64,000 nt of DNA from Helichrysum umbraculigerum (taxonomy: Eukaryota; Streptophyta; Magnoliopsida; Asterales; Asteraceae), in NCBI GenBank assembly GCA_949592205.1, contig CATIUR010000003.1:145491259-145555258 (forward strand), written 5' to 3'. Below the pieces are notes generated by a model. That model searched no databases and had not been told where the DNA came from. It saw only the letters and a program-made list of their open reading frames with translations. Below are positions 45,796 through 57,365 of this stretch, one piece after another. Every line of letters begins with the position of its first letter. The stretch's first letter is position 1. The position numbers and the translations under genes were made by a program.

Positions 45796-48700
45796 ATGGG
45801 GAAAGGCACTGCTAAATTCGTCAAGAACACAAAACAACTATTTGACAATCAATTCAAATTCCTGAATCGTCATTTGGGCGAACCTTTATATCATATCTTA
45901 GACCTCCCTATCAAAATTGTACTATCTCCTTTTACTCTTGCTAATCACATTTCTGGTTCTGCACCTCGTGGGTTTGGCATCCCTGAATTCATCTCCAAGC
46001 TCTCATATTCTGCAATCTTTGTAACTACCCTTTTGTTAATTTACATCATTGTGTATCGTTATTGATTTAGTTAGGTTAAAGTTTGGATTTTTTAAAGTGG
46101 GGTTGGGGTAATTTGTTAAAATATGTGATGTGATGCGTGGTTATTGTTGTGATTTTATGTTCAGGCGGTTGCTGCACTTGGGACTTGTGATATTGCACTG
46201 GAATTGGGGAAAAAAGTTGTTTGTCAAAGGTGGGTGTTTTTATTTTGCAGTTTGAAAGTGTGTTTTGTGATGACTGTATGAGTTTAGGGTTTAAGGTTTA
46301 ATGTTTGGGAGGTGTTCAGGATTGTCTGTTGAAGTAGTTATTTGCTTATTGCTTATATCTAAAAAAGATATAAGCAATATCAAACCATCTTCTGAAAATT
46401 GCTTATTTGAAGATATAAGCACTTAAAGTGAGCAGTATGTGTTTACTTATGTTTTAACTTTTAAGTAGATAACCATATTCTAAGCACCTCCTTAGTTAAT
46501 GCATACTATTTTGTTTATCACATAGTTATTGAGTTGAAGTACACGGCAGTGAGATGAAATGCTCACTCATCATTTTAGCTAGTTCGTTGCAGGTCTTAAA
46601 GTCTTTATTAATTGATTATCGGATTGTTTGTGTCACATAATTTGGTCCACTGAAATGGAAATGGCCAACCCATGGATCCTTACCAACCTTTCCAATTGCT
46701 TCCTAATATATATAACATGAGAGATTTCAATCAAAATATATGCATAATGTGGAGGGCTGTCTATGTTTGATGGTGTGCAAATTGAAATAAAACCTGGAGT
46801 CCAAATTTGAGAAGGATGCCCTTTTTCATGTCTCATCCATCATCCATGTTCTGTTCTAGGCTCTTTCATTCTTATAATAGGAGGATGAATTCTTTGTTCG
46901 TGATGCACTAAAATTGGCAAAATGGGTAGATAAGGCAGTAATGTAATGGGTCAAACAAGTAATACTTACAACAATTCAGCATAGGTCAGGTTATGTTACC
47001 TACAAGCACTATGTCCATCTATATTTTTGAATTTGATGAATAATTAAGGTGTTAAATATTATTGTAAAAAATTTATTATGTGGTTTTTCCCATATGATAT
47101 GGTCTAAGTATAATTCAGATCGACCCATATCCGCCTCTAGTACTACAATTTATTAATTCTTATTAAGTGTGGTGGATATAGAAAGTTTTTGGACCACAAC
47201 TAAATATCGTTTTCTGATATTCACTATGGTCTTGTATGAATGATCTTGTTCTGGCTTCAAACTGCAGGAATTGTCAGACATGCAGTGGATGGAATGCTTT
47301 ACGATGTACCATGTGCAGAGGCACGGGGAGGGTCATGTACCAGGTGAAAAACTACACGTTAAGAAGGTATGCTCCTCATATTTAATGTGACATGCAATGC
47401 ATTCCAAGGAGCAGACAATTAATCTTTTTGTGAGCTTGATTTATTATAACCATATTGAAGCTTCAAAAAATGTAACCATGTTAATTTAATTATTTTCAGT
47501 GGTGAGAAAGCAACAGCTGAGGCTATTGCTGATGCCATCGCTGATAATAGAGCAGAGCTGGTGCATCTTCCAGCAACCATGGATCTTAATGTTCCTTTGC
47601 CTTCAAAAGACTGTGAGCTCTGTGATGGATCTGTGAGTATTAACCATACGAATAATTCCCCTTATTTATTTGTTTTTATTGTTTCCATGTAAACTAGCTT
47701 GCATATGTTTCAGGGTGTGATGAAATGCCCTGAGTGCAAGGATAAATTACAAATCAGGATCTCTGCCGATGATGTGAGTACCTGTGCGAATGTTTTGTCT
47801 CCTTGAATTTTGTTGTTACATCTGTCTGAAAATTATTTAATTATCATTTTATGTGTTACAATTCAATGCATAGCTCTAAGAGTCATGGATTTGTACACAT
47901 ATGTAGGAAAAATGCTTGGCTAACAGATTTGGGCCTTAACTTAAATGTTTTAATGCTCCCACAACCGAGTTTAACATTTTAGCACCTAATTTCGTATACC
48001 AGTGTGCGAAAGAGACCGGATATACAACCCTTTGTATGCAAATTAATTACGGGAAACTCTATCCTACTTCGCTTCTGTGTCAAGGAAAACGTGATTGAAA
48101 CCCTAACATACCAACGGATAATTAACCCCAAAACCATCTTCATTAATACATTCAGACGATGTGAGAGCAACAATATTATGCATAAAAGGGAAAATTTTGC
48201 ACAAAAGAAAAGTTCCACGTAAGCTTGGATATTTAACCCAGTATGCTAATTCTCTCTTTTTCGCATATAGTCCCTAGTTTTACTTATACCTTTTTTGGAA
48301 ACCAGCCCTTATTAGCATACCACTATGCGAAATTAAGTGCTCTATCAAAGGTTAAATTGTGTGTGGAAGTGTTATCGAGTTAAATTTCTTTTCTTGGTTG
48401 GACATAGAATTCATGGATATGTAATTTTTAGAAGAAACTTAATTAATGAATAGTTTGATCTTTCTTTTCTTTTTTCTTTGTTTGCTTTTGTAATGTATGT
48501 GTTTTCACTCTGCAGGTTATTGAGCCTCCATGGAAAGCGTACAACATTATGAAAAAAATGGACTACCCATACGAGGTAGGTGTCATTATCCTACATACAC
48601 CCCCAACTTGTAACTAATGATTTACTTTATAGTGTTGCATCTATAGATATTACTGTTCTTAAGTTGATACAGTAAATATGTCTCTTGAAATGATTATCCT

Positions 48701-50260
48701 CACCTCAAAATGTCTGTTTCAGCATATTATTGACAGCATGAAAGACCCCAGCATTGCGGCCTTTTGGTTAATTACGATGCCCCAGATTATGGGAGGATTT
48801 GAATATGACGACGAGGTCAAACAGAAAATTTGGTGGCAATACAAGGTTTCTTTTTTTCTGTTGTTGATTTACCTGCAAATATATGGTGTGATGCAATTAC
48901 ATAATCAGCCACCAATCGTTGTTTCCTCTTGGTTGACCATTGTTTGATGTACATTCAGGAAAATATGCGGTATGATCAACTTCGGGATGCTGTAGCCAAG
49001 AGAAAACCTGGATGGGAATACTTGCAACAAGTGAGATAAATTTATCAACCTCAACTTATATTCATTAGAGGTGTCAAAATGGGGGTTGGGCAGGTTGGGT
49101 AATTTAGGTCAAAATGGGTCAGATCAAATCGGGTTGGAACTACATTTGACTTATTTCCTTTTTCTATATATTTTGTTTAAGCATTTGACGTATAATTTGA
49201 CTTATTCAAGTGAGTAATCACGTGGGTTGTTATCGAAACTCAGGGTTTGATCTCAATGGATCCTGAACGAGCCAGGAACGATCCAGTGGTAGTGAAGAAC
49301 ATCCCTTACTACAAAGCAAAAAGCGCGTTAGAGACAGAGGTCATGAAACTCAATCCGCCACCACGACCTGTAAACTGGGGGGTATGCGTTCATTTCTTCA
49401 TTTATCAAATGAACACAAGTCGTTATCAATTTTTGACATTGCAAATTTGAGTATACAGGAGCTCAATGTTCCACTAAATGCATCTTCATGGAGCGAGGAA
49501 GACCTAAAAGATCCTAAGAAGTTGTACGAAATGACAGTTCTCTTGAATGCCCAAAGAGAAATTTCAGAAAAGATTTTGGATGATCAATGGGAAACAAAAT
49601 GGCGCCAAGAAAAGGTTATAATTAACTAATAATAAAACTAGTAAAGGTGGTAAAACGGGTCGGGTCGAGTGGGACTGGGTAATGAGTCAAAATGAGCTGA
49701 ATATGGTTAAGACAAGTTATTACTATTTAGTAAAACACTTTCTTGTTCACTATTCTATATTCTATATTATTATAGATGGTTAATGGTTAATGCTCTGATT
49801 ATGGTTACAAAAAGTTAGTGGTACAACAATACACAAAATGACAACATATTTAAAACAATCAATTTAGGACTACGCATTTCAAATACACTTTGGTTGACTT
49901 TCGACCTGATTCAACCTGTTTCAGCTTTAGCTAATTCTTTGATCTGTTTGGGATAGAGATAGAACTGCCAGATTTAAAATCAGTATGTGAAATTGCACCA
50001 ATCACGTGTTAAAAAGTTCCAATTGCTGTTTGTGATGTCCAGTTGAACAAAATGTTGGAAGAGAAGCTACAACCATACATTCAGAATGTCGAAAACGGTG
50101 TTCTTCCCCAGCCAATATTAATATCCCCCCAGAATAACGATCAAAAGGTGTGTCCCTCTTCTTCTGCAACTTCATTTTCGTTTCCAAAAGTTTATAATCT
50201 TGTTGAATTTATTTTAATGTATGGCAGACTCGTCGACCTAGAAGATGGTGGTTCTTTTGA
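45796..50260 (+). CDS. DnaJ-type zinc-finger (CxxC) protein, 12 exons
   Basis: Exons 45796-46020, 46165-46229, 47268-47366, 47500-47632, 47714-47773, 48516-48575, 48723-48845, 48959-49030, 49244-49381, 49459-49614, 50043-50147 and 50228-50260 join in frame to 1269 nt (422 residues). All junctions are GT-AG. Four CxxC motifs form a DnaJ central-type zinc-finger (CQTC and CTMC in exon 3, CELC in exon 4, CPEC in exon 5), with the GTG/GSG glycines next to them; there is no J domain. The remaining ~240 residues are a plant-conserved region (DYPYEHIIDSMKDPS, WWQYKENMRYDQLRD, LLNAQREI) resembling proteins annotated 'chaperone protein dnaJ-related'. The C-terminus is basic/aromatic (RRPRRWWFF). The family's function is not established; a role in protein folding or thiol chemistry is inferred from the zinc finger alone. 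The start is the first ATG (MGKGTAKFVKNTKQ) in a good open exon. Confidence 0.88.
47981..48341. mobile_element. MITE-like inverted-repeat insertion in intron 5
   Basis: The left end agcacctaatttcgtatacc and the right end, inverted, agcacttaatttcgcatagt are terminal inverted repeats, with a third tatgcgaaa-type core inside. It gives overlapping short frames on both strands that are not genes. No certain TSD. Confidence 0.6.
49640..49930. repeat. Intronic repeat with GGTCGGGT / GTCAAAATG blocks
   Basis: Intron 10 of the DnaJ-type gene holds a stretch starting ggtggtaaaacgggtcgggt and ending with gacctgattcaacctg, partly inverted. Similar gggtcaaaatgggt-type blocks lie in intron 8 (49070-49130), in the enolase-phosphatase introns (about 10770-10815, 11020-11150) and in a MATE intron (about 58960-59000), suggesting one dispersed MITE family. 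Confidence 0.45.
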
Positions 50261-50811
50261 TAATGAGAGATAGGTAACCGGTGTTTAAACGAGCGATTTT
50301 GGAGCTAGGTGGTCGAATAATGTTTTAGTGTTTAGTCGGCTAAGTGCGGATTTAGCTGTTTATTTTGATATATAAATATACATTTATGTACTCTAGATTG
50401 TGTAAAACATGTACTACTTAATATTTTGATTAAATCATTTTTATAAGGTAATCAGTTTCTTGAGCCATAGTATCTGGCCTTTAGTAGTTGCCAAGCGTTA
50501 TTGTTGCAAAAGATACCATTCAAGCATAACACTAACAATTCTTTATGTTGCAAAAAGCTACCGTGTATGCTTTGCTTTGGGTAACCGAAGGGGTGGATAG
50601 AACGTATAAACAGATTCTTTGAAAAACGACTAATAATAAGGGAAACAAAAAATTGTTTAAATTTTGAATTCTGACATTATCAACAAAAAAACAAATATAA
50701 GAATTTAACAAGACATTACTACATAATTAGAAAGAACATCTATGCAACAAGGAAAAAATGTTTTATTGTATCTAATTATTTATATAATCCAGAGTGTTAA
50801 AATTTTGTGAC
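50261..50811. other. Convergent 3' region between DnaJ-type gene and RALF gene
   Basis: No coding sequence. It should hold both 3' UTRs, since the two genes point at each other across ~550 bp. Confidence 0.6.
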
Positions 50812-51168
50812 TCATCGGCCACCGCACCTCGTGATAACGTTGCAACCTCGACTATACGGGTTAGCTTGACCTTTGCTATTGCAATCGTAATAAGATTGAC
50901 CACGTTGGTTGCATGGAACGTTATTCTTTTGCATTGCACCATAGCTAATATACCCCCTTCCAGCTAGGATTCGTCGTGCACTTTCGGATTCCATCATGAT
51001 CTCCTCATCTGGGTCGATCACATCCCTCACGAGTTGACCCTGCCCATTGGAGAGGTGACTCAATGCAACCCAATTTGGCTGAAAGGGGACATTCATTGAC
51101 GACGAAACTGCAAAAAAAGAGAATGCTAATGCCGATATGACGAGAAACGCAATATTACTACTAGTCAT
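50812..51168 (-). CDS. RALF-like signalling peptide precursor
   Basis: A single-exon, 118-residue precursor. RALFs are secreted peptides that bind CrRLK1L receptor kinases (FERONIA type) and LRX/LLG proteins at the cell wall and control growth, pH and immunity. The N-terminus MTSSNIAFLVISALAF is a signal peptide, followed by an acidic propeptide with DPDEEI. The dibasic RRIL site is the classic S1P protease cleavage point. The mature peptide has the YISYGAM variant of the receptor-binding YISY motif, four cysteines (VPCN, YDCN, RGCN, TRCGG) and the conserved NPYSRGC block. I chose the ATG at 51168-51166 because the hydrophobic signal follows at once; an in-frame upstream ATG (51321) would add 51 polar residues without a signal function. 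Confidence 0.96.
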   Translation of the reverse strand: MTSSNIAFLVISALAFSFFAVSSSMNVPFQPNWVALSHLSNGQGQLVRDVIDPDEEIMMESESARRILAGRGYISYGAMQKNNVPCNQRGQSYYDCNSKGQANPYSRGCNVITRCGGR

Positions 51169-51321
51169 TTTGGAGATGTTAATGGAAAATGTAGATTGAT
51201 GAATAGAGGTTTTTGGTATTGTTTGGTTTTGGGTATTGGTTGTTGTTTGAATGATGATGTGGGTTGAGATTTTTAGGGAGTATTTAACAATGTTGTTTTG
51301 TGGTTTGTATTTTTGATCCAC

Positions 51322-53074
51322 AAATTATGATAAAAAAGTTCATGCAAGAATGAAAAAAAATCCAGAGATTTATATGCGTTTGTCCTGACAATAACACATT
51401 TTGAAGTAAAAATGCCTGCGGACTCGCCTAAATTTTGTGTAACGAAAACTAAGTCAACTTAAAAAAGAATTAAAGCATCATGTTATGTATTTGGGTTAAA
51501 GATTACAAATATATATTAATTATTTGTATAAATTGTGAGGCTTTTAACTCTTGGAAAAGAAAGGGATGGTGCATAATTTTGCATTAAAATTGTGATGCTA
51601 CGTACAACTAGAAATTCATAATCAAAATGTCAACTAATTAATTAATACGCACATTAATTAACATATAATTTGGTGTGATTTGTGGCACAATTAACTTTAG
51701 ATAATATTATTAACACTTGTTATATAAATTGGGTCAAGGGATACCGTTAATATGCTAAGAACAAATGGCCATATGAAAAAAGAGTGTTGTGTCCATGTCT
51801 TTGTAAACATTGATTGTGGTTTGGCCATCGACATGTGGTTTATGCTTGTGTCGATCGGATGAATGTCATAATATCTTTATTTCCGGTTTTAGTACCAAGA
51901 GTTACAGATTTATTTATTTTTCAAAAATCATACTAAACTTATCAAAAATATACAAGCTAAGTACACTAAAAGCATTTTAACTATCTTATGTAACCAGCGA
52001 AAATATTTTTTTATGTGGGTATTTGAGCAACCTACTGGAGCCGCTCCATATTTACATTTTTTTTTATGTGTGTATTGCAAATTTCTAATTATCGTTATTG
52101 TATACATCTGATCTCCGATTACATGTAAACAGATAACGTGACAACATGTCTAGCTGCCACTTTAGCAAAAAATACAAAATACATAATGAAAAAGTTATCG
52201 AATACATATAATAGAAATTATTAAAAGTTTATCACAAACGATGGAAATTTCTTTATATGATTACGTACAATACAAAAGATGTCGGTACATATATTTTAAT
52301 ATATATTATGCATGCGCGAAATACAATTACATAACAAGCCTCGCATCATATTTTATTAAACATAACATTTGAAAATTCTCCAAAACATATAACAATTGAC
52401 TAATTGAGTGAATGACGATCGAAGAGAATTTATTACGATATCAACTATTTATTATTTATTAAATTATATATATGTATTCAACAGATCCTTTTTCATTGTG
52501 CAGAGCCGTCGTACATTTATTTTGATTGAACCAATTAAGCCAATGATTTGATTATTGTTCTGCTAATTAAATAAATAAACGAGACAATTTGTAAATATTC
52601 GTGACTCTATATAATAATCGTGAGTAGGTAGTTTAGATTTGCATTTCTAAAAAAAATTAAATAAACAAACATCGTTAACTCTCTACCATGAATTTATACT
52701 CAACATTCTCAATAATTGTAAAATTATAAAGTTAAAATTATTAAAATGTCGAAATTTCCGGACAATTCATTTTAGAGAAAACGAATGGAATATTATAAAA
52801 ACAGTGTCGTGTAACATAAAGATGTGTGTATGATTATGACATACAACCAATCAATGCCAACCAGATAATTAATTATAAAATCCATAGAAGAAGTGTTAAA
52901 GTCATAATTCTCAAATTATATATTTAAAAAGTATATACATCAAAAAGTAATTACTTGTTAGTGTTAAAGTCATAATTCTCAAATTATATCTTTAAAAAGT
53001 ATATACATCAATTGTACATGATAAGGAAAAAGGTATGCTAAATAGATGATTTTCATGATTGTACAAATTTAAAT
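51322..53074. other. AT-rich intergenic region with a short tandem duplication
   Basis: No gene recognised. A ~50-bp block (gtgttaaagtcataattctc ... aaaaagtatatacatca) is duplicated at about 52893-52942 and 52962-53011, with a single a/c difference seen. The first few hundred bases are the RALF promoter side. Confidence 0.6.
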
Positions 53075-53082
53075 TTCTAAAT

Positions 53083-53680
53083 CAAGGTTGTCAAGATCTT
53101 GATCTTGATCGTAGGATCGCATGATCATACGATCCTATCAAGCTAAAACGTGCAGAATCGAAGTTGGATTGCTCAGGGGTAATATCATAGTAGGATCGTT
53201 GGATTGCACGTAAGATCGTAGGATCGGTGAACAATCCAATCCTACAAACAGGCTAAGTTTTTTTTTTTTGTTTTTTTACAATTGGGCTAAATATTTATAT
53301 TGACCATAGCTCTACTACAAAATTACAACACAACTTTGTTTCCCAAATTCAATCTATCAGTTGCCCTATTTAACAAATTAATAATTTTTGTTTGTAGGCT
53401 CGTATGCTCTTAAACTTTTAATAAATAGTGATGCAATAGTACTATGGTACATTGCTACAAACATCCCACTAAAATATGTTGACAAATTGCATCATTTTGT
53501 AATCTAAAAGTATGAATGTTACATAATTTTCTCTAATTGTTAGTTTTATACATTAATTTGGATATCTTTAAATATATAATGATATTTTGGTAGGATCTTA
53601 CGATCACGATCCTATCTTACGATCCTGATCTTGTAAAGGCGAAAACAATCATACGTAGGATTCTGATCCTGACAACCTTG
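53083..53680. mobile_element. hAT-like non-autonomous transposon, 598 bp
   Basis: The terminal inverted repeats are caaggttgtcaagatc and gatcctgacaaccttg. The flanks ttctaaat (53075-53082) and ttctaaac (53681-53688) are an 8-bp TSD with one mismatch. Subterminal regions carry many cgtaggatcg/acgatcctat repeats in both orientations, a pattern of transposase-binding sites. No transposase ORF. Confidence 0.82.
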
Positions 53681-53688
53681 TTCTAAAC

Positions 53689-54267
53689 TAATTACATATA
53701 AATAATTAATATGTGTATCCACCAAACGAAAATTCTAGTCTAATATATATCTTTTTATTTCTTTATCCTATAATATAATCAAATATCAATCGTATATTTA
53801 AAAGAAGTAATGTGAAACATATATAGCATCTAATTCAAATTCACATTCGAAAATGGACAAATGGCACATAATAATATACATGATGTGATTTATTTTGAAC
53901 AAGTGTCGACATTAGAATTGGATGACATTTTATATACGTGATCCTTTTTGTTGACTCACTAAAGCACCATTCGATATTTTGTCACTTAAACATCACTTGA
54001 TGGTTGATATTTCTTTTTCTCAAACATATATAATTTAAATTGAGACGGATGTGGTTTGTTACATTTCATTTAAGCCGTAATAAACAAATAAATAAATAAA
54101 AATAGACCTACAACAGTACAACTTTATACAATGTAACAGTAATAAAATGCCCCCCACCAAAACCTTATCTATAACTCTATAATCCATAAGTACAATCTGG
54201 GGTAGGAATTTCGATCCCCACTTGCTATTTATGTTAGCTTTTTCAGCATTTAAGTTATGAAAATTAG
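53689..54267. other. Intergenic, nothing recognised
   Basis: AT-rich spacer between two hAT-like elements. No ORF or RNA gene seen. Confidence 0.55.
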
Positions 54268-54275
54268 AGTAAATT

Positions 54276-55065
54276 TAGGGGTGATCATTCGTATCCGAAT
54301 CTCAATCCCGTACCGGTACCGTATCGCTTTAAACGGTCCGGTATTTGGTACTCAATTCAGGGCTAAAAAGATAACCGGTACCAACCGGTTCGATACCGGT
54401 ATTTTACCACTTTTCCTGCTTTGGTATCATATCCGAAATATACATGTTTTTATTTGTTATAGGTCTGTAGGTTCTTTCTAAAGATTTATTTGAAACCTCA
54501 TTTCCATGATCATATGATATGTCTATGAATATAAAAATGATATTTTTTGGGTAATTAAGAAGTATAAAATAGAGTTAGACTCTCGCGTATGAATACAATT
54601 GTAATTTTGTAGAAGTCTAGCTAGTACTATTTACTACACAAGCAATCACGTTTTTAGCACCCTAGTTAAATCGGATTCCAAACATATTGCTTGTTAATAT
54701 AAAGGTAAGGATCATGACTTGTGTCATTACCAAAACACTTAACACGGTACGATAACGTCATTGTATATATTTGTTTTTCTTTGTCAATATCCATCTAAGT
54801 CACTTGATAATGTTTTTATTTATTTGAGATTCATTAATATTTATCTTCTTTGAATGTTATCGAGTACAAAATACGTAGATAGGTTTACTTATCCAGCATT
54901 ATTCTACTATTTTTTGGTACCAAAGCGGTATAGTACCACTTTTACCCGTATCGGTACCGGAACCGTACCGCTTTAAACGGTCCGGTATTCAGTACTCGCT
55001 ATAGGGTCAAAAAAATAACCGGTACCAACCGGTTCGGTACCGGTTCCGTATCATGCTCACCCCTA
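54276..55065. mobile_element. hAT-like non-autonomous transposon, 790 bp
   Basis: The ends taggggtgatcat and atgctcaccccta are inverted repeats, and the perfect 8-bp TSD agtaaatt flanks it (54268-54275, 55066-55073). Both subterminal regions contain the same block (cgctttaaacggtccggtat, then ataaccggtaccaaccggtt), present twice in the same direction and internally palindromic around ggtacc and accggt. No transposase ORF is present. Confidence 0.9.
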
Positions 55066-55255
55066 AGTAAATTCTATAAATATTAATGTGTTTAACATCG
55101 ATTTATGAAAACTATTCATATACTTCATTTTTATTTTTTTACCTTTTAAGTCCAATAAGTATAGAAACGATTTTTGTAAATCGGTAAAATTTTAAAGCTT
55201 TCATTAATCATTTCAATCATGTATATTAATAATAATAATTGTACCGAAACCATAA

Positions 55256-55537
55256 GAGCATCTCCAATGAGGTTTATGTAAAGCTTTTTCCAAAGCTTTT
55301 TTTATCAAAATGTGTCATAGTTTTTTTATATAAAGCTTTAGAAAAAGCTTTTAGCCCAATGATAAAAAGCTTTATAGTACATAAACTTTAATAAATCAAT
55401 ATTAAACAATACAAAGAAAGAGTATTTGGAGTTCTAATGACTTGAGAAATCTCAAGCTTTCCAAAAAAAATTGCACTACAAAGTGAAAAGTTTTTCCAAA
55501 AGCTTTTTATAAAGCTTTTTCAAATAGTAAAATGCTC
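55256..55537. mobile_element. Harbinger/Tourist-type MITE
   Basis: The ends gagcatctcc and aaaatgctc are short inverted repeats, flanked by taa on both sides (55253-55255, 55538-55540), the 3-bp TSD of PIF/Harbinger elements. The interior has repeated aaagcttttt segments in both orientations. Confidence 0.7.
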
Positions 55538-55540
55538 TAA

Positions 55541-55700
55541 GAGCATCTCCAATGATGTTTTTTGTAAAATTCAACTTTGACCATTGTATGTTTATTTGTG
55601 ACGTGTCAACTGTGTATAGATGCCACTTGTCACCTTATATTTGATAACACGTCACAAATAAACATACAATGGTCGAAATTAATAGTTAAGTACATACAAT
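55541..55700. repeat. Second GAGCATCTCC repeat with a 28-bp perfect inverted repeat
   Basis: It starts with the same gagcatctccaatga as the adjacent MITE. Arms at 55579-55606 and 55647-55674 (gaccattgtatgtttatttg, continuing gacgtgt) are perfect inverted repeats of 28 bp around a 40-nt loop. Confidence 0.85.
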
Positions 55701-56327
55701 GGAAGTCAATTTAGTTTTGTACACACTAAAGAAGTCAACACATAGTTATATACATTTTCAAACACTTAACCCTAAGTATTAATTTACATGAAACCCTAAT
55801 AATAATAATAATCAAACATTAGATGGGATCCCGGAAGATATATGCAGTAGCTTTTTATGTGCTTATATCTTTTTGAAATTGTAAAGAAAAAACCGTTACT
55901 ATTATTAATTTATTATTATGCATCAACAACTAACTTTAAAAGAATTTATTGCTTGACCAAAAGCGTTTTACGATCTTTTATTCAACGCCTTATGCCCTTA
56001 TATTATATATATATACTTGTATGTATATGTATGTATGAATAATCAATAATATTAGATGATATAAGTTGCAGCAAAAAAGCAGTAATAAAAAGCCTTAAAT
56101 CACCCATCAATTTATTGCACGTTAATGTAGCTCACTATGCATACAAATATGTTTTTTTTTTTTTACTGTATAGTATAGCCATGATAATCATGAACACTCG
56201 TTTATTAACACTCAATCAACTACTAACTTATAACAAATAAAAATTAAAAAACACTACAAACAAACTGATCAAAAAACCTCCAAAGTTTGAACAATAATCA
56301 AACCCTTCACAATTGTGCTTAAAATCA
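55701..56327. other. Intergenic, 3' side of the early nodulin-like gene
   Basis: AT-rich with taa trinucleotide runs and no recognised gene. The 3' UTR of the minus-strand gene must lie here. Confidence 0.6.
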
Positions 56328-57272
56328 TCAATTAAACCACCACAAAGTGATAATCATGATGATAATTGGCGCAATTACGGTACCCGAGAGTGGCGGTGTC
56401 ACTGCAGACGGTGAGGGCGGCGAATTAGTGTCTGCCGCCGGAGACTGTGCGCCACCACCACTGCCGCCGCCTGGAGAAGACCCAGGCGTGCCACCACCAC
56501 TGCCTCCGCCTGGAGAAGACCCAGGCGCGCCACCACCACTGCCGCCGCCTGGAGATGACCCAGGCGCGCCACCACCACTGCTGCCGCTTGGAGAAGACCC
56601 AGGCGGAGTCAAAATCGGTGCTCCGGATGGTGATGTCTCAGGGGATATGGAAGGTGGTGAAACAGGGGAAGGTAACACAGGGGAGGGTGAAACAGGGGAT
56701 ATGGTGGAAGGTGATGGTGGAAGGGTGGGGGATACGGCGGGAGACGGTGGAAGGGTGGACGGAGACGGTGGGGTAGTGACGGATGGTGGTGGTGATTTGT
56801 TTCGTTGAGCTAAAACCACTACAATTAGCTTTTGTCCTTGATCACAATTGGCTTTATTACCAGTAATAAAGTAAAAAGGACCCGATCGATCGAATTTAAA
56901 TAACGAATCGCCACCTTCAAGCTTCGTGATCGGATTATTAGTATTGCATCCATCATAATCACCACTGTTCACCACCAAAACAGAATCCGACCCACCATCA
57001 TACTTAAAATCTGCAAACAATCAAAACCAACTTCATGTAAAATAATCAGATAAACAGTTTTAGTCATCAATCACAAACACACATGAACATATCGACTTAC
57101 GCAAGGTATCATTGATCAAAAACCGCAATCTACTGGCCCAGCTGTTGTAGTTTTCTGAAGGGTGTAAGGTCCAGCCATTTTTGCCACCAACTTCAAAGGT
57201 TTTAGCATGTGAAGAACATATGAAAGTGATAAAGGTTGGTAATAAAAACCAGAGAGATTTTTGAAACGCCAT
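56328..57272 (-). CDS. Early nodulin-like protein (phytocyanin-AGP chimera)
   Basis: Two exons (57272-57101, 57010-56328; GT-AG, in frame) encode 284 residues. An N-terminal signal peptide ends near SSHAKTF. The plastocyanin-like domain follows (FEVGGKNGWTLHPSENYNSW, NDTLHFKY, DYDGCNTNNPITK, FYFITGNKANCDQGQKL), with the two disulfide cysteines. The copper ligand histidines of true plastocyanins are not all present, as is usual in early nodulin-like proteins. Then comes a long Pro/Ser/Thr-rich region (PPSPS, SPVSP) for arabinogalactan glycosylation, followed by four GGGAPGSSPGGGS-type repeats. The C-terminus is a short hydrophobic stretch (APIIIMIITLWW), a likely GPI-anchor signal. The protein should sit on the outer face of the plasma membrane. 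The start was chosen at MAFQKSLW because the signal sequence follows directly. Confidence 0.94.
56445..56620. repeat. Tandem coding repeat in the early nodulin-like gene
   Basis: About four copies of a ~45-bp unit (caccaccactgccgccgcct, ggagaagacccaggc) encode the Gly/Ser/Pro repeats. It is much more GC-rich than its surroundings and prone to copy-number change. Confidence 0.9.
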
Positions 57273-57365
57273 AATGGATTGAATTGATGAGAGAACAATG
57301 TGAACGTATAATGGAGATATATGTTTATGTTTACTATTATAAGAAGAAGAAGAGGAAAATATCAC

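Noticed and set aside
45796..46065. Stand-alone 89-residue protein ending IIVYRY
   Set aside because: The last 15 residues are intron read-through. The donor at 46021 (TTT|GTAACT) joins in frame to exon 2 and continues the conserved protein.
48004..48222. Overlapping ORFs on both strands in DnaJ-type intron 5
   Set aside because: They lie in a transposon-like insertion inside a well-supported intron.
51169..51321. Longer N-terminus for the RALF precursor starting at 51321
   Set aside because: It would bury the signal peptide behind 51 polar residues; the internal ATG at 51168 gives a normal secreted precursor.
56347..56808. 153-codon plus-strand ORF rich in Gly/Pro/Glu
   Set aside because: Antisense shadow of the Pro/Ser-rich exon of the early nodulin-like gene.
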